Source: Saprospiraceae bacterium (lineage in GTDB: Bacteria > Bacteroidota > Bacteroidia > Chitinophagales > Saprospiraceae). Taken from it: a DNA stretch of 64,000 nucleotides. The notes under the pieces were generated by a model. It was given only the letters and a program-made list of their open reading frames with translations. It was not told the DNA's origin and made no database searches. This document shows, in pieces, positions 58,704 to 64,000 of this stretch. Location: contig JADKGI010000013.1 of assembly GCA_016722285.1 (NCBI GenBank), forward strand, positions 124,001 to 188,000. Reading direction: 5' to 3'. Made by a program: the position numbers and the translations under genes. Positions within the stretch are counted from its first letter, which is position 1, and each line of letters starts with the position of its first letter.

Positions 58704-60893
58704 ATGGCAACTTTAAGATTTGAAGCGCTAAAGCTTTCACTAGACAGAAAACCGATTCAAGTAATAGAACCAGCAGTCAGGAGATCAGAACTGTATGGCA
58801 TTAATGTTTTTAACTTATCCAACATCTCCCATTATCTACCTAAAGATGCATTTAATGCAGTCATGGATGCAGTAAATTTAGGAAAGAAAATTGATAGAAA
58901 AATTGCGGACCAGGTAGCATCTGCTATGAAGTCCTGGGCTATTTCTAAAGGAGCGACTCATTATACTCATTGGTTTCAACCATTAACCGGAGGAACGGCA
59001 GAAAAGCATGATGCATTTTTTGAGCCAAAAGGCGATGGAACTGCAATTGATAAATTTGATGGTGGACAATTAGTACAGCAAGAACCGGATGCTTCCAGTT
59101 TTCCCAGTGGTGGAATAAGAAATACTTTTGAAGCTCGTGGTTATTCAGCATGGGACCCAACTTCGCCCGCTTTTATTATGGGAACAACATTATGCATTCC
59201 TACTATTTTTGTGTCTTATACGGGTGAGGCACTTGACAACAAAGTACCACTTCTCAGAGCACTGCATGCAGTAGATGAGGCTGCAACGGATATTGCAAGA
59301 TATTTTGACAAGAATGTCGGTAAAGTTATTGCGACTCTGGGGTGGGAACAGGAATATTTCCTGATTGACAGTGCTTTGGCAGCAACCAGACCTGATTTGA
59401 TGATGGCCGGAAGGGTACTTCTCGGTCATGAGGCCGCCAAAGGTCAACAACTGGAAGACCATTACTTCGGATCTATTCCTGAAAGAGCGCTTGCTTTTAT
59501 GCGGGATCTGGAGATTGAATGTATTAAATTGGCTGTTCCGGTTAAGACCAGACATAATGAAGTGGCACCCAATCAATTTGAGGTAGCACCATTATTTGAA
59601 GAGGCTAATCTGGCAGTAGATCATAATTCATTACTGATGGATATAATGAGTAAAGTAGCGGGAAGGCACAATTTCAAAGTACTATTTCATGAAAAGCCAT
59701 TTGCGGGAATTAATGGATCCGGAAAACATAATAACTGGTCACTTGCCACAGATACTGGTGTTAATTTGCTCGGGCCGGGTAAAACTCCAAAAAGTAATCT
59801 CCAATTCTTGACGTTTTTCATCAATACAATCAAAGCCGTAAATGACAATGCTGATTTGCTGAGGGCATCTATCGCATCAGCAAATAATGATCACAGACTG
59901 GGAGCAAATGAAGCCCCTCCGGCAATTATTTCTGTATTTATTGGTAAGTATCTGAGTCAGGTGCTGGATGAATTGGAAAATGTGTCAGATGGTAGCCTGT
60001 CACCGGAAGAGAAAACTGAACTTAAATTGAATGTGGTAGGTAAAATACCTGAAATTCTATTGGATAATACGGACAGAAACAGGACATCACCATTTGCCTT
60101 TACCGGCAACAAATTTGAATTCAGGGCGGTCGGTTCTTCTGCTAACTGTGCCAAAGCAATGACCATATTAAACTTAATAGTAGCTGAACAACTGGTTAGT
60201 TTTAAAAAGGAAGTGGATCATCTTGTCGAAAATATGGGGATGAAAAAAGATGACGCTATATTTAACGTACTACGTGAATTAATAAAATCTTCTAAAAAAG
60301 TAAGATTTGAGGGAGACGGTTATAGCGAAGATTGGGTCAAAGAAGCAAAAAAACGGGGTTTGAGTAATTTTAAAACCACACCCGAAGCCCTTAAAGTAAT
60401 GATATCAAAAGAATCCCTGGCTCTTTTCGAAAAGCATAAGATCATGAATAAGATTGAGGTCGAAGCTAGATACGAGATAGAGTTGGAAGAATATATTAAA
60501 AAAGTTCAGATTGAAGGCCGAATTTTGGGTGATATTTCGCGAAATCATGTGATTCCAACAGCTGTAGCTTATCAAAATAAGTTAATTGAGAATGTACAAG
60601 GATTAAAGGACATCTTTGGAAATGATTATACGCAATATGCTTCTGAACAAATAAATTTAATTAAACAAATATCCGGGCATATCGGGTCCATCATGTCAAA
60701 TGTGGATAAAATGACTGAAGCGCGGAAGAAAGCCAATATAATTGATCATGCTGATAAAAGGGCTGTCGCATATTGCAACAATGTTAAGCCATATTTTGAC
60801 GAGATTAGGTACGCTTGTGATAAGCTTGAATTGCTTATCGATGATGAACTCTGGCCTTTGACTAAATATAGAGAGTTATTATTTACAAAATAG
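58704..60893 (+). CDS. glnN: Glutamine synthetase type III
   Basis: A 729-residue GSIII, the class common in Bacteroidota and cyanobacteria. The N-terminal GSIII-specific region (about 1-180) contains HYTHWFQPLTGGTAEKHD and SSFPSGGIRNTFEARGY. The catalytic core has ATLGWEQEYFLID, RHNEVAPNQFEVAPLFEEAN, HEKPFAGINGSGKHNNWS and RTSPFAFTGNKFEFRAVGS. The helical C-terminal domain ends at 729. It forms a dodecamer and assimilates ammonia. It lies beside a GSII gene but has its own promoter element and a shared terminator with the convergent amidase. Confidence 0.96.
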   Translation: MATLRFEALKLSLDRKPIQVIEPAVRRSELYGINVFNLSNISHYLPKDAFNAVMDAVNLGKKIDRKIADQVASAMKSWAISKGATHYTHWFQPLTGGTAEKHDAFFEPKGDGTAIDKFDGGQLVQQEPDASSFPSGGIRNTFEARGYSAWDPTSPAFIMGTTLCIPTIFVSYTGEALDNKVPLLRALHAVDEAATDIARYFDKNVGKVIATLGWEQEYFLIDSALAATRPDLMMAGRVLLGHEAAKGQQLEDHYFGSIPERALAFMRDLEIECIKLAVPVKTRHNEVAPNQFEVAPLFEEANLAVDHNSLLMDIMSKVAGRHNFKVLFHEKPFAGINGSGKHNNWSLATDTGVNLLGPGKTPKSNLQFLTFFINTIKAVNDNADLLRASIASANNDHRLGANEAPPAIISVFIGKYLSQVLDELENVSDGSLSPEEKTELKLNVVGKIPEILLDNTDRNRTSPFAFTGNKFEFRAVGSSANCAKAMTILNLIVAEQLVSFKKEVDHLVENMGMKKDDAIFNVLRELIKSSKKVRFEGDGYSEDWVKEAKKRGLSNFKTTPEALKVMISKESLALFEKHKIMNKIEVEARYEIELEEYIKKVQIEGRILGDISRNHVIPTAVAYQNKLIENVQGLKDIFGNDYTQYASEQINLIKQISGHIGSIMSNVDKMTEARKKANIIDHADKRAVAYCNNVKPYFDEIRYACDKLELLIDDELWPLTKYRELLFTK

Positions 60894-60914
60894 ACTGATC
60901 AGAAATTATTCTGT

Positions 60915-61679
60915 TTATCTCAAAAAATTGCTCTTTCTGTCATGTAGGAAGGGCAATTTTTTTCTGTAGTTTTCGAGCAACTCTTTAATAACTTCCACAA
61001 CCGCATACCCTGGGTTATCATCAAGGCATTCTAATATATCACCATTATAATTTACAACCATTGAACTTCCAGGGTAGATATATCCATTTGGGTCTGATCC
61101 GGTTCTATTAACTCCTATTACATAACATTGGTTTTCTATGGCTCTGGCTTTAAGCAAACTTCTCCAGTGCTCGATCCGTGCTTCAGGCCAATTGGCACTA
61201 TATATAATGATATCATATGTTGCCTGAGTATTTGCTAAATAAGAAAACCTGAGGTCATAACAAATCAAGGGTAGTATATTTAAGTTGTACAACGAAAAGG
61301 ATTTAATCTCGGTTCCCGCCGAATAAACTTCTTTTTCACCTGCGGGTGTAAATAAATGAACTTTATCATAGCTGAAAATTAATCCTTCTGATGAAACAAA
61401 TATCATAGTATTATACCAAAGTGAATGCTTTTGATAAGGGATAGAGCCACCTATAACCAAATTGTACTTGGTAGCTATGTCTTTTAATTTACTGATGGTC
61501 TTTTCTTGACATTCAATAGGAATATCTTTAGGGGTCATCGTATATCCGGTATTAAACATTTCAGGTAAAATGAGTAAATCACAATTACCTGAAACCTTCA
61601 TAGCTACTTCTTCAATTAATCCTAAGTTCTCTTCAGGTTTCATCCAGAGAACTCCATATTGGTAAATAGCGATTTTCAT
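60915..61679 (-). CDS. Nitrilase-family amidohydrolase (omega-amidase YafV/Nit2-like)
   Basis: A 254-residue carbon-nitrogen hydrolase. The catalytic triad is visible: E40 (LILPEMFNTGY), K106 (YDKVHLF) and C140 (PLICYDLRFSYL). The PEMFNTGYTM and WPEARIEHWRSLLKARAIEN patterns point to the YafV/Nit2 omega-amidase group. That group hydrolyses alpha-ketoglutaramate or similar omega-amides, a side path of glutamine metabolism. It is cytoplasmic and convergent with glnN, with a 21-bp gap. Confidence 0.9.
   Translation of the reverse strand: MKIAIYQYGVLWMKPEENLGLIEEVAMKVSGNCDLLILPEMFNTGYTMTPKDIPIECQEKTISKLKDIATKYNLVIGGSIPYQKHSLWYNTMIFVSSEGLIFSYDKVHLFTPAGEKEVYSAGTEIKSFSLYNLNILPLICYDLRFSYLANTQATYDIIIYSANWPEARIEHWRSLLKARAIENQCYVIGVNRTGSDPNGYIYPGSSMVVNYNGDILECLDDNPGYAVVEVIKELLENYRKKLPFLHDRKSNFLR
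60922..60963 (+). terminator. Terminator of glnN, lying within the 3' end of the amidase gene
   Basis: aaaaaattgctctttc pairs imperfectly with gaagggcaatttttt. The T runs on both strands make it potentially bidirectional. Its sequence also encodes the last residues of the amidase. Confidence 0.65.
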
Positions 61680-61700
61680 AAATCATTAAAGTGAGATAAA

Positions 61701-62057
61701 TTAATATTCATTTCTTTCCCAAGGGGGACGTTTCTTCTTTGGATTTTGATTTTTTAAAGTTTTATAGTCAACTCTTTTGGAATTACGCAAATATTTCTTT
61801 CTGGAATCTACCTCTGATTTAGGAAGCGAAATACTGACACTTATTTTACGACCATCAATCTCAAATCCTTCCAGAGCTTTTATTGCAGCGTTGGCAGATG
61901 AAGCATCAGGCATACTTACAAATCCAAATCCTTTGTTCTGCCTTGTAATTTTATCAATAATAATTTTAACTGAAGTTACTTCACCAAAAGGAGTAAATAA
62001 TTCTTCAAGGTCCATCTCCTTCCATTTAAAAGGGATACTTCCTACAAATATTTCCAT
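61701..62057 (-). CDS. RRM-type RNA-binding protein
   Basis: A 118-residue protein with one RNA recognition motif (residues 1-80): RNP2 IFVGSI, RNP1 NKGFGFVSM, and the typical EELFTPFGEV helix. A basic tail (RKKYLRNSKR and KKKRPPWERN) follows. Small single-RRM proteins are common in Bacteroidota and cyanobacteria, bind RNA in the cytoplasm and may respond to cold. It lies 21 bp upstream of the amidase on the same strand. Confidence 0.92.
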   Translation of the reverse strand: MEIFVGSIPFKWKEMDLEELFTPFGEVTSVKIIIDKITRQNKGFGFVSMPDASSANAAIKALEGFEIDGRKISVSISLPKSEVDSRKKYLRNSKRVDYKTLKNQNPKKKRPPWERNEY

Positions 62058-62321
62058 TAATTGACTTTATTGGTGCAAGATAAAGACTATTAGCTAATTT
62101 TGAGAAGCTTTATAATTAAATAATTATTGTTCCATATGACAGTTAGAATAATAATTGCTAATCAAAATATAAATATGGAATATATTTTTTGTGTGAATTA
62201 AGTTTCTCGAAGCTTTCATCAAATTTCGACGAATAAACAAATGCCTTCGTCTAAAAAAAAATTGGATGTATGCTCTATTATGCAATTTAATCTACCTTTA
62301 TATAATCTAAAACATTTCATT

Positions 62322-63446
62322 ATGAGTCACTATTTTACAAACTTTTCTAAATTTTTGGTAATATGTTTAATTTGTTCATCCAACTTTGTATTTGGGCAGG
62401 GATTAAGGATACCAGGTGCGACTAATTTCCCGTGTAAAACCGGGAGGACCATTGGAGTTACAGAGATTAATATTACATGGAATGCCCCAGGTGTCAAGGG
62501 TCGAGAAGGGAAAATATGGGGAACTGACATAGCGTACTTCGGAACTTCTGTACTTGGCTTTGGTTCAAATGTTCAATCGCCCTGGAGGGCTGGAGCAGAT
62601 GAAAGCACAACCATTTCTTTCAGCACGGATGTTTTAATCAATGGCAACAAACTGACAGCAGGAAATTATGGCTTTTTTGTAGAATTATATCCGGATTCAT
62701 CCATATTGATTTTTAATAAAAATACTCACGGATGGGGTAGTTATTTTTATGACAAAAGTATGGATGTATTAAGAGTAGTTACTAAACAACAAAAAGATCA
62801 AAAATCGATTAAAGAAAGGCTTGAATATACATTCGAAAACCAAACTGACAAAGGGGTGTCTATAGCTTTGGAATGGGAATATTGGAAAATCCCCTTTACT
62901 GTTGAAGCAGACGTAATAAAAACAACCTTAGAGAATATTAAAGCACAAATGAGCGGAAGCCTGGGCTTTGATCCACCCAGTCTCCAGGCTGCTGCCAATT
63001 GGTGCCTCCAAAACAATCTGAATTATGAACAAGCTTTGAACTGGATTATTTCTGCTACGGATCCAAATTTGGGTGGAATAACAAATTTTACCGCCCTGTC
63101 TATCCGGTCAGGTTTACTTACCAAAATAGGAAGAAATGCGGAAGCTGATAAAGCTATGTCTCAGGCAGTTGATAATGCAACACCTGTCGAGTTGCACCAA
63201 TATGGCCGGCAACTTTTAAATCAGAAAAAAACAAATGAAGCGTTTGCAATTTTTGAAAAGAATTTTATAAAAAATAAAGGTGCCTGGCCTACCCAAGTGG
63301 GTATGATGAGAGCATATTCAGCACAAGGAAATATTAAAAATGCACTTGAACATGCAAAGGCTGCTTTATTGCAAGCCCCGGATGAAACCAATAAGCGAAG
63401 CCTTGAATCTGCAATAAAAACATTGGAAAGTGGTAAAGCATTATAG
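62322..63446 (+). CDS. DUF2911 domain protein with TPR-like C-terminus
   Basis: The start at ATG 62322 gives a clean signal peptide (MSHYFTNFSKFLVICLICSS, cleavage near VFGQ). The frame to 62241 adds a polar leader that would spoil it. The DUF2911 domain covers residues about 30-190: ITWNAPGVKGREGKIWG, WRAGADESTTISF and GNYGFFVELYPDS. The last 140 residues form TPR-like helical pairs (AEADKAMSQAVDNATPVELH, GNIKNALEHAKAALLQAP). It is periplasmic or outer-membrane associated. The function is unknown, but the domain is widespread in Bacteroidota. Confidence 0.88.
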   Translation: MSHYFTNFSKFLVICLICSSNFVFGQGLRIPGATNFPCKTGRTIGVTEINITWNAPGVKGREGKIWGTDIAYFGTSVLGFGSNVQSPWRAGADESTTISFSTDVLINGNKLTAGNYGFFVELYPDSSILIFNKNTHGWGSYFYDKSMDVLRVVTKQQKDQKSIKERLEYTFENQTDKGVSIALEWEYWKIPFTVEADVIKTTLENIKAQMSGSLGFDPPSLQAAANWCLQNNLNYEQALNWIISATDPNLGGITNFTALSIRSGLLTKIGRNAEADKAMSQAVDNATPVELHQYGRQLLNQKKTNEAFAIFEKNFIKNKGAWPTQVGMMRAYSAQGNIKNALEHAKAALLQAPDETNKRSLESAIKTLESGKAL

Positions 63447-63526
63447 GTTTAAATTAATCGAAAACTACTAAACGAAGTGTAAAAAAAAATATTTCAATAA
63501 ATTATATATCTACAAGAATGATTGAT

Positions 63527-63534
63527 TAGCTTTG
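63527..63534 (+). promoter_or_regulatory. -7 element TAGCTTTG before the SusC-type receptor gene
   Basis: TAGCTTTG fits TAnnTTTG and lies 45 bases before the ATG at 63579. Confidence 0.4.
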
Positions 63535-63578
63535 ATGCTTTAAATCTATTAATTTATAACCAAAAAAAATTAAAATGT

Positions 63579-64000
63579 ATGTTTAACAATTTACACAAGT
63601 GGAGAAGTATATTCATTTGCTTTTCCTTTATTGGTTTAACTTTTACAGGTTACTCTCAGGCCAATTTTTCTATTAAAGGATTTGTCAAGGATATTAACGA
63701 TGTATCTTTAATTGGAGTAAATGTAGTTCTGCAAGCTACACCACTAGGTTCAATAACTGATATTGATGGTATGTACGAACTGAAAGGAAATCTGCCAGTT
63801 GGGAGTTATAAAATTATTTTTTCTTATGTTGGTTATGGGCCCAAAACAGAGAAAGTAAATCTTACAGCAGGCAATAATGATATCATGATAAATGCGATTT
63901 TGGATAATGATGCTTTGGCTTTGGATGAAGTCATTGTGACAGGCTCATCATTAAATGCTCCAAAAAGACAACTTGGAAATGCAATTACATCCTTGAAATC
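63579..64000 (+). CDS. SusC/RagA-type TonB-linked outer-membrane receptor, N-terminal part (cut by window edge)
   Basis: The frame starts at ATG 63579 (the ATG at 63575 stops after three codons) and is open to the window end, 140 codons. A signal peptide (residues 1-24, ending near TGYSQ) is followed by a carboxypeptidase-regulatory-like domain (KGFVKDINDVSLIGVNVV, SITDIDGMYELKG) and the TonB-box-like LDEVIVTGSS. The start of the plug (RQLGNAITSLK) is also visible. In SusC pairs the next gene is a SusD-like lipoprotein, which cannot be seen here. The substrate is unknown, probably a glycan or peptide. Confidence 0.9.
   Translation, partial: MFNNLHKWRSIFICFSFIGLTFTGYSQANFSIKGFVKDINDVSLIGVNVVLQATPLGSITDIDGMYELKGNLPVGSYKIIFSYVGYGPKTEKVNLTAGNNDIMINAILDNDALALDEVIVTGSSLNAPKRQLGNAITSLK

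Overview
The window is AT-rich bacterial chromosome from the phylum Bacteroidota, most likely a member of the Saprospiria/Saprospiraceae. The evidence is several secreted proteins ending in type IX secretion (T9SS) sorting domains, TonB-dependent receptors with N-terminal carboxypeptidase-regulatory-like domains, and dockerin-like Ca-binding repeats. It also has SprB-type repeats, a class III glutamine synthetase, an S16 protein with a long acidic tail, and repeated promoter elements of the Bacteroidota type TAnnTTTG. Start regions show no Shine-Dalgarno sequences. The family-level placement is inference; the phylum is firm.

Layout. 1-6.5 kb: the 3' end of an SNF2 helicase, an OmpH-type chaperone, a 551-bp inverted-repeat element flanked by 45-bp direct repeats, a frameshifted TlpA-like lipoprotein, rsmE, rseP and hscB. 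6.6-17.5 kb: tRNA-Leu, a HYR/dockerin T9SS protein, a BatA-type protein coupled to a dihydroorotase-like protein without metal ligands, an unknown helical protein, rpsP, and a TonB-dependent receptor in three frames. 17.6-22 kb: an NAD-linked formate dehydrogenase pair. 22-31.9 kb: alpha/beta hydrolase, coaE, a small membrane protein, penicillin acylase, yaaA, DEAD-box helicase, CDGSH protein, tRNA-Arg, ribA, an MmcQ/YjbR protein and a FAD oxidoreductase. 32-34.8 kb: class I ribonucleotide reductase, nrdB then nrdA.

35-41.4 kb: an intergenic region with hairpins, a frameshifted helical protein, a large cadherin-like T9SS protein and an M48 lipoprotein peptidase. 41.5-44.3 kb: tRNA-Gly, tRNA-Leu and a phospholipid operon (CPBP protease, cdsA, psd). 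44.8-52.5 kb: YtxH protein, YfcE phosphoesterase, a 3D-domain protein coupled to ruvB, an IscA-type protein, a deleted Bacteroidota-specific gene, a split 5'-nucleotidase pair, dnaA, a thioredoxin lipoprotein and tRNAs Val, Ser and Pro. 52.8-64 kb: a giant reprolysin-like T9SS protease, two neighbouring glutamine synthetases (GSII and GSIII), a nitrilase-family amidase, an RRM protein, a DUF2911/TPR protein and the start of a SusC-type receptor.

The most striking global property is at least 15 frameshifts in 64 kb. Most are repaired by one base, commonly in a short homopolymer, and they hit genes that should be essential (nrdA, nrdB, psd). This looks like consensus error from long-read assembly rather than biology, so split genes below are reported as fragments and their reconstruction is described. 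I found no CRISPR array, rRNA or intact transposase.
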